Of a stretch of 64,000 nt of DNA, positions 35,438 to 47,230 are shown in pieces; position 1 is the stretch's first letter; every line of letters starts with the position of its first letter. The position numbers were made by a program, and so were the translations under genes. Under the pieces are notes generated by a model, which saw only the letters and a list, made by a program, of their open reading frames with translations, was not told the origin of the DNA and did no database searches. The stretch comes from Phoronis australis (taxonomy: Eukaryota; Phoronida; Phoronidae), in contig NMRA01000272.1 of assembly GCA_002633005.1 (NCBI GenBank), forward strand, positions 1-64,000, in the 5' to 3' direction.

Positions 35438-38195
35438 GTGAGTACAATCTTCTGTTGGAAAATTGAGGACTTTTCTACGAGTCACTCACGGTCTTTTCCA
35501 TTACAAATCATTGGTAGCAACACTTTGAAAAATGGAGTGTTTATCTTCACCAAGCAGATCTTCCCTGAGAACAGTGACCACTAAAACAACAAATTAATTA
35601 TAAACAATTCGCAAAAAGGTACTTAAGTCAGTTTTGGCATAAGGATAAATGTTGACGATCAGTAGAAGTTATACATGTAAACGCTCAAAAAATAAAGGGC
35701 ATTTGATACGAACTTGCTCATTTTTAGTCCTCAATCGTTTGGAAGAAATTTGAACATTCCTTATGTGTTTTCCTAAATCGGCGTCGCTTGACAATATAGG
35801 GCTGTAAAGGAGAGGCAATGGCGAAACACTGTTATTATTCTTTTGACGTCTTAACGAGGAGTACAGTTCGAAATGCAATAGGAAGTGACAACATCAGTTT
35901 TCGTGAAGACAAAAAGAACTTTAGCACTCGTTAAGCATCAGAATTCTGACAGTATGCAGACTTTGTAGTTTGCGCGAAAGCGAGCTCGAGAATACATTTC
36001 ACATTTACGGGTCCCTTTTTCTCTCATACGCGTTGAATCTGTGGAGGGAAATACGGCCATGTAATAATTTTCCGTATTCATCTCTCGCACTACTTTAACA
36101 GTGACCTCTGACATGGAAAGTTCAGAAGGTAGGGCAATTTCGACGTCGTTAGCTGATTAGATCATCAAACTTTCCGAGTACAGTTTAAAGTGTTACAATT
36201 GTTGCAGTGTAAATAACACTGAGCATGCAATCACGTCTCAGTTGTAACATCTGGAACAGGACTGTTGATTATATGACAGTTCTGCCTCAGATTTCATTTG
36301 CTAAACATTATATCTTCTGCTACTCAGGCGCCGATTCCTCGGCAACTATAATATCAAATATTGTTGTTATTTAACTATTTTCAGGAGATGTTACAATTTC
36401 AGTGCAAAGTTACCGTTGTTTTTATCTTTATTATCTCTTTTCAAGTAATAAATCGTTACATTTAAAACTGTTTCTTTTACTAGAGAAAATTTGTAACCTA
36501 ACGCGCAAGTACAGTACATACAAATGTGATCTGTCACGTGAACAGTCTGAGTGAAGTATTTAAAAAGTCTGCGGGAATTGAAAAATACTTAGGAATTCGA
36601 AGCGAATGGGATAAACACAAAACGTACCTCGATTGGCGTACATAAAGTAATATCCCACGAGACATTATTCCGTGTATGGACCTCGACCTTCGGTCTCGGT
36701 CGATACGCGGAATAATGTCTCGTGAGATATTACTTCATGTACGCCACTCTCGGTACGTCTTTTGTATTTATACAAATTTCAGATAATTCTCTATTATTCT
36801 CTGTTTAATTAGGCTATAGTTCTGATTACGCAAACCACTGTGTTGTTCAACTTCGCGCTTGATTACCATTAGATTCTAACTACAAACTTGAGTAAAAACT
36901 TGAGATTTCGAATAAAAACTTGAGAGTCCGAGTTTAGACACGAAGTTATGGCGTCAATCCTGGAGCCATCAAGTGCAAAATAAGACTACACGCTTAAATT
37001 TTCAGATAAGGGCAAATTCATCTTTACGACAAGGCCACGAGCAGTCACTGACTCGTTTACGACGGTTAAAACAAAGATAAAATCTGTACGGTTTCCATTT
37101 CGCACTTTGGTTATAAGGTTAAAATAAGTCTCTCAGGTGAAGCTTCCTCAAACTTGGGTCCAGCACAATTCATCTCGGTCCCAGGGCCTATCCGCTACAA
37201 CTTACTGACATCAGGCAATTACTTTGTCGCAAAGTTGAAACCTATTTTAGAGCCAAATAGTGTTGATGAAACAGTCACCAAATTGGAATACTTCTACAAA
37301 CAATGTTGACGTAAATGACAATGCCATGGTTATATTGGCTATGGCTGAAGATATAAATGAGAGAACTATGAATAGAGGATGGCAGTTATCAGAGAGGGCC
37401 TTCCAAGGTATGCTGGAACTCATTACGTAAAGCAATAAATGCAGTAACAAACGATGGGTGGGGGCACTAATTAGTACACTTTGAGTACATAACTCATACA
37501 ATATCCTTCGTTTATTAGCAATTATTGTGTTCCCTAGAAGCCGCGCAATCGTGAAATACTAGCGGCATAAAGTGTTCGCTTATGAAATGGAAACACTGAA
37601 TTTTGTCCCATAATTACCCGCCAATCATTCCCTTTGCTCAGGGCCGTATTCTAAACAAATTTCTCTTTCACAGGCGTGATTTGGTGTAGTCTTCACTAGT
37701 GATCTTGATTTTGGCAAATTTTACTTTAATATTAATTTGTAATTCAACTCAATTTTAATGTAACATTGTAGATACTATTTTGATTTTCACATTTGGTATT
37801 TTGGTCTTTACGTACTACACATCTGGAAATACAGAATAATTTAAAAACCTCAGGCATATTCCCCCTGCGAAATAACAGGTCAACACCATGACGCATGCTT
37901 GAAGCCATGAGTGAAAAGCACCCCGAGGGAAACCAAGTTTGCCTCAGTCGTACAAGGAATCTGCGACGTACACAGCTGATGATTTGAGGAGTGTAAAATT
38001 GGCGGTTAGCGGATGGATAGAGAAAAAACAAAAGGTCCGCTAGCTACAACCTCGCACTTGCCCGTTGGCTATGGGCATGTGACTGCAATGGAAGTGGAAC
38101 AAAAATCCACCTTTAGAATATTTCTCAGAATCTATGTTTACATCCTGCTTGTGTATCATAAAAATGACCGCTGAGCTAGAACTGGTGTTTTCTAG
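35438..38195. other. Intron 9, non-coding with one hairpin
   Basis: No coding sequence supported. A long imperfect palindrome lies at 36,622-36,758. Confidence 0.5.
36622..36758. repeat. Long palindrome (hairpin), about 65-base arms
   Basis: The left arm, from ACGTACC through AAGTAATATC and CACGAGACATTATTCCG, recurs inverted on the right with a few mismatches. The loop is only a few bases around ACCTTCGGTC. It is probably a fold-back MITE. Confidence 0.75.
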
Positions 38196-38498
38196 ATGGC
38201 CCGAATACTGTTGAGTTGAAAACATCAACAGGTCAAGATATTGGATCGAGTTATAGCAACAAAGAAAACGTTACGGTCACCCTAAACTGTCTAACGGATG
38301 ACGTCGCCCCGTATGTTAACATTACCTGGACACATGGCGAAATGGGAGAGGTTCGCGCCATTGGCAACGCTTTCCAACGAAACACATCTATCAATGTCAC
38401 TTCATCGTTGAATCAAAATGAGATCACGTGCAGGGCTAAAAGGTATCCAGTAAAGGAGGCTCGAGGGATCGCGCGTTCTATGATTCTGACTGTGTACT
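38196..38498 (+). CDS. Ig exon 10 (type C)
   Basis: 303 bases between TTTTCTAG and GTAAGT. The core is Cys31, Trp44 and Cys78, as in exons 4 and 8. The CLTDDVAPYVNITWTHG stretch and SINVTSSLNQNEITC match the type C pattern, with the LNQ-x-E box shared with exon 8. Confidence 0.93.
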
Positions 38499-38732
38499 GT
38501 AAGTTGTTTCATGTCTTTGCCTGACTGTAGTTAAGAGTGTTAACAAAGTAGGTCGGCTCTATTGTTTTGATTTTATTTTAAAAAGTAACTATAATTTCAT
38601 AGATTCTTTCAAGAGTGACATTAACTACTGTCATCTAAGTTTTCAAATGAAATTTTAACTGTTTAGTTGTGATCCATCACAGTGCTAACTGTCTGATCAA
38701 TTTATAGAGAATCATTGTTTGCTTATTATCAG

Positions 38733-39056
38733 ATGGTCCAAAACGTACAACTATTGATCTGAAGGGAAATGTTTATCGACTTGGAAATGAGGTAGCACTG
38801 TTTTTCGGACACCGGTACGAAGCAGATTGCTTAACTGACGCAGTATGGCCAGACGCAGGCATTGAGTGGTCAATTCCGTCAGAACAGCTTGATCTAAAAA
38901 TCTTGAATCAAACTCGCAGTGAACGGTGGCTGGTTAGAACATTGGCGATTGCTCATGGTCAACACACCACTGACGGTGATAGTCTCATATGCACGGCTGA
39001 GAACGCAAAACATCCGGAGTTCAACGCTAGGTCTCTCCTCCTCGTTAGAACAATAG
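38733..39056 (+). CDS. Ig exon 11 (type E)
   Basis: 324 bases between TTATTATCAG and GTAAAC. The core is Cys32, Trp45 and Cys86. DAVWPDAGIEW pairs it with exon 5. It is the first exon whose last coding base is G rather than T, so the next split codon becomes Ala, Asp or Val. Reading starts well upstream of the first Met in the frame (GPKRTTID), which is required to keep the first Cys. Confidence 0.9.
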
Positions 39057-39699
39057 GTAAACAACTTGTCACACATTGGGCTCAAAATAATGTGTATACT
39101 GCGATGTATTTGATGTGACCATGTGATATATTCACAATAAATAATCAAATAATGTCGCACTGACATACATTGTCGCACGGGTGACAGTAAAGTGTGTGTA
39201 TGTCGAGTGCGACAATATATGGCATAACAGGGCCACCGCATAATCACAGTTACTAATAATGGATGTACATCACCCGGGGTTAACATCGCAGATAATGGTC
39301 TATCGTTTCAATCAACTGATGACTGCACCTGTCAATTTTGCAGTAGCGAAAATACGTCTGATCTGAAATTTGCAGTAGTGTACCTCTTAAAACTTATCCA
39401 TGTAAGCATGAATCTGAGCAGGAATGTTATCAGATTCGGAGTTAAAATCAAGCCCGTTGGCCAGGGTCGTGTCGATAAGTAAACAAAAAATGCATTCACA
39501 ACAAAACAATTGTACCAATAACATGACCGACTTTCGGATTATACAAATGTTAGGACAAAATTTCAAAAATGCCGTGTTAAATTTCTAAGCAATCATTACG
39601 CAACGGTAAACACACACGTCTTGCATCTAACTGTGGTCGCGAATGCTCAATTATTGAAGTTTTCAAGATAGCCAACTTTAATGTTGGTAAATTTTTTAG
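39057..39699. other. Intron 11 with a small inverted repeat
   Basis: AATGTCGCAC-TGACATACA at 39,150-39,170 is inverted at 39,193-39,218 (TGTATGTCGAGTGCGACAAT). No coding sequence. Confidence 0.5.
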
Positions 39700-40023
39700 C
39701 TGGACCAACAAAGGTTACTATTTCAAGTCGAACCCTGCACCAAGGCATGTTGGGCGTGATGGACCGTGAAGAGGTTACAATAACGTGCAAGACAGATGCA
39801 GTTTACAGACAAGCGATTGTAACGTGGTTCACCGCTATTAGGAATCAAACTGAAGGTCGAGTCAGCCAAGAAATTCGCGGAAACCCACCGAAGACTTATT
39901 ACACGAAATCTCTTGTGATTTTCCCAGCTCTTGATGAAAACAAGGCTCACATCACGTGCTTCTCATCTAACAAATACTCTTCCAACATGAACGCAAGCGA
40001 AACAATCGTCGTTATTGTGAGCC
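39700..40023 (+). CDS. Ig exon 12
   Basis: 324 bases between ATTTTTTAG and GTACGT. The core is Cys29, Trp42 and Cys86, in the same Cys/Trp positions as exon 14, with CKTDAVYRQAIVTW against CTTDAVFPTTTVEW. The donor was chosen as GTACGT after C because it keeps phase 1. The nearby GTGAGC at 40,017 would give phase 0 and break the pattern, so the 3' boundary is less certain than the others. Confidence 0.87.
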
Positions 40024-40949
40024 GTACGTAAAAATTATTTGCCTTGTTGTAAATACAGTTAGATAACACAAATCTGAAAAAATGACAATATGTAACTCTA
40101 GAAAATTTGGAGAATAGTTTGAAAATAGTTTGAATATTCCTTGTAAATTTACGAACACGACTCAGGCACTGACACAGTTAATCGATAGCAATAGGACAGG
40201 TCGACAGTCGTGAACTACAAGCTCCCTCTTGCTAGGAAATATTTTGACTGAAATAATGTTTTATGCATCTACATATACTTACGTGGGTGCACATCGCAGT
40301 CATTCCTGTACGTCCAACCGCGCGGCTTCAAACTCAAACTTTTCTGTTCCCCAGGCCGAGGACGGATGCTACTACTGTTCCCCTAACGCACATCTGTGTA
40401 CTGTACGCAAAACTGCGGATTCAGTCGTACGCAAAGTAGGCTTGTACTACGCAAGGCCAGGCAAAAATACACAAATTTGAAGCAGATTATTTACCGAGTT
40501 GTTACTGTTATGTGTTAATAATAGAAATGAAAGGATATTTTTAAATTAGCAGTTAAACATATATGTTCATATTATATCTAAAAATGTGAGCTCCGAAGTC
40601 GAAAGTTTTCTCCGTTTCATTCTAAATATAGCATAATAATCGACGAAAGGCAAGGCTTCTTCTATCGATGTTCATCATCACTTGCCTAAACAATAAGCAA
40701 GTACTTCTGGGAATTGTGCGTTGTTTACTTCATTTAATTACGGCAAAATAGGTCTACGCAATGTTATCAAAATGGCAAAGCGTGACAGTCTGTAAAGAAA
40801 ATGGCTTCTGTAAGAAGGAAACATGCTGTGTTTGCTAAGTTATTCCGAAGAATGTCAGTATCTTATGAAAGGGACCGTCAAATTTATATTGCAAGTTGCG
40901 TGGCGCGCTGTTTTCATGTGGGACCACACTGACTTCGGACTTCTAACAG

Positions 40950-41335
40950 TGTGGCTCAGTGGTTTGAGCTCCGGGCTCAAGTTTCGGAGACCCTGGTTCC
41001 AATCCTGACTTTAAAGGCAGATAATCGAATCATAGCACAAATGTGTCGCCTACTCATGGTCTTGCTAATGAGTATGCAAGGGAGAGAGCGAGAGTCTTGG
41101 CAGTGCTCATTTAAAAAAAGAAACACTGATTTTGCTGCACGTCGAGCCGTCGGCAGCAGTCGAGCTTTTTGACAGGTAGTACGGTGGTAGGGGAAAGTGA
41201 CTGGTTTCGTACCACTTAAGGATGCGCCTCTCTGTACGTCAGCCTGATCTAGCCACGGAATCAGAAGCTATGTCATAGCCCTCAGTGGCTTGACAGGTAC
41301 AATCACACATGTGATGTAGAAGAACAATAATAATG
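40950..41335 (+). mobile_element. tRNA-derived SINE
   Basis: An A box TGGCTCAGTGG (40,952-40,962) and a B box GGTTCCAATCC (40,995-41,005), 32 bases apart, match RNA polymerase III internal promoter consensus. A tRNA-unrelated body follows and ends in an AATAATAATG tail. The 3' limit is approximate. The spacer does not fold as a normal tRNA, so it is a SINE head, not a tRNA gene. Confidence 0.65.
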
Positions 41336-43448
41336 CTTTAGCTGCAAAGCACGGTTGCAGAAAAGTCAATAAAAGTACCATTCACGTGACCGGTGTTATA
41401 ATTCGAGCCTTTCAGACATCAGAATCCTGCAGTGATACCATACTAATAATTGTGCATATTTTACCAATCAAACCTTCGAGTGGGCAGCATAAAAACATAT
41501 GAGAACAAACAACGTTTCCGTACGACTAGAATACGAACCTCTGTCTTCTTAAATCTGTGCTAAAAAAACCACAAACATAATAAACCAGCACGAAAATAAC
41601 TTAATGAATCAGTCAACTATACCAATAAGCTACATAACAGTTATAGCTCATTGACTATACTTACAAATTTAAACTGCCTGGTTTATGTAGGTTGATCAGT
41701 GTCTCCGTTGTAATCACAATTATGCAAACATAAAACAACCCCTGCTGGTTCTCAGTGCAATCCGTGTGGGTTCCATCGTTTACAACAAACACATACGCCA
41801 GATTTGATCGTTTTGTCCAAACATACTAGACAAAACGTGTCGCCAGCTTTGCTATCTGACGAACTGACATCTTAGCGGTCATTTCTTTCCCTGGCTTTGG
41901 GTTTTTCTGAATTTTCTTCACCTTTTTACTAAGGTGTCATTGCTTGCGCACCAGCTGTTCTTTCCAGTTTGCTTTTATACGGGCTACTGGTTAGTATTCG
42001 TAACTGAGTCGCCGAATGACACGAGCGACGCATTGTATTTAATGCATTTGGTAGTGGAGAAAGGTCGGACTCTCGTTTATTTTTTCGAGGAGCAACTGCG
42101 TTCTTTAAAGCTTCGTAGTGGCCAACATCACCGTTTCTGGTAAACTGAGGTCTAGATGTCGTCTTATAAAGCTGTAGTACCAGGTTTTATTGGCAGAGTG
42201 TTTGGTTTCGCTAAATTTATGGATGTCATGGGATTTTGCCAATTGATATGTAAGTTCCATAAGATCTTTTGGTGTGATACCAAAGAAAAAAGTGTCAAAA
42301 CTTTTATGTGTGTCACCAAATCGTCTTTTACTTCTATAGGCAAAACTCTGGATCTCCGCGTGACTTGGTATCATGTTTTGAGTACTTATTCAGACCCATG
42401 CGGTAACGGCGATAGTTGGCTGTGGGATACCCAATAGATCAGAAACAGTGTTAAATCCCAATCCTCTATCCATAGCTTTGGGACAGCTGTGCATATCTTC
42501 CGATGATTACTACGACGTCGGTGGCATTTTCTTGAAAAAACAATGGCATGAATACTAAAAAGCAAGAAAAGCAACACATTAGCCTATACAGTAGGCCTAC
42601 CTGTTTGTATCACGCTTTGTTTATCGAACCTCTTGGTCACATGTACCGTACCCCGGTTACCATAGACTCTATTCACGCGGCGGACATAAAAATCCAAAGC
42701 GAGGCTCAAGGCGATAAACAAAGCGGAAATTTACATTGCGCGAGTTAAATGGCCGGTCTTATATCTTAAAAAATGTGTCAATAATTAACCCCAGAGACGT
42801 AGAAAATACAGTTAAAGAACAAGTCAATGCACCAAAGAGTTTTCTGACGAAAGAATATAGGGTTTTTCCGGAAAACTAGGTTCGAAACATGAAAAGTAAA
42901 CATGACCAAATTGCAGCGATCGTAGTGTTACAGATTAGGTATAATGCTGAATGCAGGGTTACGTTTCTTCTAATAAATTCATGATAAAAATGCTTTCTAC
43001 ACGAACCAGGTCATCTGGTCGCATTGTTGACGAGTATAAGATATATTCGACAGTGGTGGCTCATAGCATTTTGCTGTCATGTGCAATTAGTTTCATCTGG
43101 TTTAATTTGTTGATCAAGAGTAGGCCCATTAGCTTCAAGCATAGCCTAGGTCCTGGTGAGGTAGGCACTACCGGAACTAACAGTTGATTTGTCATTGATC
43201 TGAAATAATACTTGATGTTATTAAATATATATTTTGATTACGATAAAAAATTAGGCTCGCAATTGAAAATAAAAATTATATGGCCATCAATTCTGCTTTC
43301 TTGGTTTTAATAATTACGTCTATTTCACGTGATATATTTTTCAAATATCAATCTCGACCAAGTTGAATTTTAAAATTAAAACACCCAATTCTTTCGTCCA
43401 AAGCATATCCTCGTTTTAGAGCTCAATTTCAGTTAACTGGACAGAACA

Positions 43449-43612
43449 CAGTGGCGGATTTAGAGGGGAGCCAAGGGGCTATGCCACAGCCCCCCTAAAA
43501 TTCTTCCAGATTCCATTTGGCAGTTCATGAGCGCGAATTTCTTACTTGCAAAATCCTGGCTAATACTCTGCCTTGCCTCCCCCCTAACTCAAAGTCCTGG
43601 ATCCCCCCTGGA
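43449..43612. mobile_element. hAT-like MITE, copy 1
   Basis: It begins CAGTGGCGGATTTAGAGGGG and ends, inverted, near CCTGGATCCCCCCTGG. The G-rich/C-rich ends and CAGTGGCGG start are typical of hAT-derived MITEs. The target duplication is unclear. Confidence 0.4.
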
Positions 43613-43807
43613 ACAAGCATAGTTATCATGTTTTTTCAGAGGCCTCGTTCATATCCGAGGGGAAAGGTGCCTCATGTGTGTGCGGCCTTCTGAGAGGGGA
43701 ACGTTTCGCCGAGTGACGGGTCACTGAAAACTCTACTGACCTCCCGATCACCATCAATAGCACCCCGCCCTTTTGCAAGCTCTCATAGCTCTGTCTCAAG
43801 TAGCATT

Positions 43808-44126
43808 TTCAGTGGCTGATCTAGGATACCATATAGGCCTAGTGAGGGGGCCCGACATCCTCGGAGAAGCGGGCTAAGCGCGATTGTATGCACGCAGGCG
43901 GCCCGGAAGTTGCGGGCGCCGAGGATGTATACCTTCTGCTCAGGAAATCTGTCGTTGGACTAAAAAAAAATAAAACGGAACGTGTTTCCCCCCCTCGTCC
44001 GCTACCGGTCCTAGCTCGAACTCAGTACAAGTTTCCTCCCGCTTCACGTTTTGCTGGTTTATTTTGCTTGCGGGAGTCAAGTGGGGGGCGGGCCCCTGCC
44101 CCCCCCCACTTAAATCCGCCTATGAT
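43808..44126. mobile_element. hAT-like MITE, copy 2
   Basis: It begins near CAGTGGCTGATCTAGG and ends CTTAAATCCGCCTATG, which reads GGCGGATTTAAG on the minus strand. It lies about 200 bases after copy 1. The interior is GC-rich and non-coding. Confidence 0.4.
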
Positions 44127-46966
44127 TTTGTACTTTTTCAAATTGTCACCTCTGTGGTCACAGGTGATTTGAACCGTTGGAGAGAAATTTTCAATCACAA
44201 AGGGGATTTTTAGGCATCGTGGCCGAGAATTTCGCGTGATTTTTCAATACTTTTGAGAGGGGAATAGGGCCGATATTTGGCCCCAAAATTGAGGGATTGA
44301 GGGCCCTGTCCTTTTTGTAAAGAAAAATGCATCGCGCTTCAACCCGTAGTCCTGAAAACACAGCCTGGCTGGGCCCTCGTTGCTATAGCGGCATCCAGTC
44401 CGGGATGCGACAAATTATGATTCGAAAACAGTTATTAATTAATTTTACACGGAATTTTTTCCTTCGTCGCGGCGTATGGCAAGGACCCAACGCTTTCGAA
44501 TCCCAACGTCCTAAGGGATTGTAAAACAGAGTGTCCGTATTTTTTCTAGCTGTTCGAGCAACGCGGAGTACATCAACTACGCGGATCAGCCACCAGAGCT
44601 ATCGTAGCGAGCCTCGTTTTGGAACGCGCCTCCTGTCGGCGTGAATAGGGTCTATACCCGTGAACTGTTGTTTTAGTGTCGTACGACACTCGTGACACTG
44701 ACCTAGTTTCAAACACGAGGGCTGAAAATATCTGGCAGTTGTTACATTTTACAAACTTGCTAAATTTTACCGGGTATCAGAACATTTTTGGAAACAATTG
44801 GGCCATCGTCCCAGCAAATCCGAGGCAACTTTTGGGGGGCAACGGGAACTTTGCATTAAATCCATCTACAGATGTTCAAAAGTCAATTTCGAAACAGTTC
44901 CCAAGAATACACTTGCACGTTTAGTAATAATTTTAATTTAAGTTGGAAAAATTTAGCCTAAACTAATATGTTAGCCACCAGGGGTCAGTGCAAAATGATC
45001 AGAACAGAAAATCAAATGCCAGGAAAATATTGTGTCCGTGTCTTGACCATTCCCAAGTTGTCTGCTTCATGAAAGCATTCATCAGAGGACAGCCAACAGA
45101 TGATATCTTGTTGGCTTGGCTAACTTGTTTACAGCTACTGTCTACATTGAAAAGTGTTAATTCTTGGATGGGTGTGCAAGTAAGTGGCAATTACCAAGGG
45201 TCAAGACCCATTCACCAGCAGGCAGTAGATTGGAATTGAGGAAAGCCAAGTCAAGTGGCAAGTGTCATCATACTGACATACATACAATTCTTGGCATGTT
45301 CCTGAATCATTCTGTGTGACCGCGAACAGCAGTTTTGGACCAGCTAGGACACTGCTGAAACCATGAATTATTGAATGATTTTGCAAGTTCGTGGATGTCA
45401 GGACTGAATGGTGTGTTGCTTCCTGTGACAGTTGACTAGGAACTGCAATGGGGATAATGATAATTAATTATGACAATGAATTTATTGCACAAACGTTAGA
45501 AATGTATGTTGTTCATATGTAGGTTGTGATATCAAGTCTTTATCAAGTTCCAAATGGTTTACACTAGTATTGTTCTTCTGGTAGTTCAGAACATAGTAGT
45601 GTTTTCTGGCCAACAGGAGGCACTGCTAAACATTTTTTATTTGTCTTTTTTGAGCAATTTTCCACCTAATTTCATAGTATTTATCACTTTTCTTGCCCAG
45701 TAACTTCAAATAAACAAAAAACCCAATCAAATTATCATTCAAATTGGGTCTAATGTTGTTGTTTTTTGAAAACTGGTTTTCTGTGTCAAATTTTGCAAAA
45801 GGTCAGAATTTTTAGGTCAAATTTATCGAAAACGTGCGAGTCAAACCTTGTTTTTAGATTCTGAAAGTATAGTAATTAATGAGCCTAAAAACACCAAAAT
45901 TACCTTGCCCCCATAAAGAAGCCACGGAAGTGATTTTCTAAGCTTCCGAGAGTCGAATAGACTATGGCCTAAATATTTTTAGTTTAACAAACGAGCAACA
46001 CATTTGACGCAAGGAACTTTTGTTGTGTCCCCAATTTCGCGGTATGTATTGCTATTCCGGCATGTATTTGCATAAATATTTAATTCCAGCAAGGAAACTT
46101 ACTATTGATTAGGTGGATATTTTTACTACTGCGTCAATCCTAAACTACAATTGTGTCAGAAACCAGTATCCCAGAGAAGGTGACGATTCGGGAATACATG
46201 TAAATGTGACTTCTACAGTAGCATTCCGCTTCCAGTTTTATTTTTGTTTGGAGTGTCACATTGTCAACCAATTTTCTGATTGAATATTCTTAGAATTTGT
46301 CAGGAGTGTTTCTATTTTTATTTGCAGTTATTGAATCTGTCTGAATTTTAATGCAAATAAAGGAGATCAAATAGCGAATCATTACCTTTGGACAATGCGA
46401 TAAGTACATTTAGGACAGCGAAAAAAATAATTACAAGATAACAAAGCCATAGACCCAAAACTTTTCGTCACAACGAGGACTTGACGAGTTCTGGAGGGGC
46501 TTCGGTTAGTTTGACCTGCCCAGGTGACAAGTTTGGTATTGTTGTTCGTTTTTAAAATTTGCCTTTTTATTTGCCAAACCGCTCAGCGAATCATAGTCGT
46601 GAAATCGGCAGATGTACTCGTTTGAGGAGTACGCGGTTTATGGTGCTTTATTAGACAGGTTTATGTATCACTAGGCTCCCTAAGATATTAGTGATCAGCC
46701 GCGCATTTTTGCTGTTTGACATGCACAGGGAATATATACCCTGGAGCGTATCGAAAGTTCTCATTATCATTTTTAGCAAGTGCTAATGGCGCAAAAGCAG
46801 AAAAGTAAAATCATTTGAAAAATGTGACTAAATGTATTCATGCGAAAGTTTTACGGGTGTCTACTGTCCACACGTTGCCCAGTGTTTGTGTTACATATCT
46901 CACTTTCTTAATTGTTAAGTTGCTCAATGCTTTAATGTTGAAAATTTGCAATTCCTTTCCGAGCAG

Positions 46967-47230
46967 CGCGTGTCCAACTGCAAGATGATTCAGCGATACT
47001 TGGGTCGACTTACAGGACGCGGTTAGCGCGTACTTATGTTATCCATTGCCAATGGCTTAGGGCTGCTACAACCAAGGAGCTCAATCAAAAGTTGACAAAT
47101 GCTAAAAATTCGGGTCAGGGTGAACGCCGGACTGTAACCTTCACACCAAGTGCAGAAGACCATAACAAAGTCATTCAATGTTACAGTTGCTGTCCTATCT
47201 ACGCTGTCAACACCTCGTTAGAAGTCATAC
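46967..47230 (+). CDS. Ig exon 13, short degenerate Ig domain (phase 1-1)
   Basis: 264 open bases lie between CCGAGCAG and GTATGT, again phase 1-1. The C-terminal half is a normal Ig end: RTVTFTPSAEDHNKVIQC, similar to exon 14 (RQFTFTPRKSHQGKSIQC). The N-terminal half lacks the opening Gly-Pro. The sequence YVIHCQW has Trp two residues after the first Cys instead of thirteen, as if about 11 residues of strands B-C were lost. Frame and splice sites are intact, so it may still be spliced in, but it could be a decaying exon. Confidence 0.6.

Larger units (their letters stand above)
40024..46966. other. Long intron 12 (6.9 kb), repeats only
   Basis: Contains a tRNA-type SINE (40,950-41,335) and two hAT-like MITEs (43,449-44,126). 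Open frames such as 44,676-44,924 and 44,988-45,239 have no recognised domain and no splice context. Confidence 0.45.

Noticed and set aside
40229-40480. Frame with a VPQAEDGCYYC segment resembling the end of a V-type Ig domain
   Set aside because: No first Cys/Trp half, no phase-1 acceptor with Gly-Pro, and the frame does not end in a donor of the array type. Probably chance.
40990-41010. Possible true tRNA gene from A and B boxes
   Set aside because: No acceptor stem pairing or anticodon arm is evident and a non-tRNA body follows, so it is a SINE.
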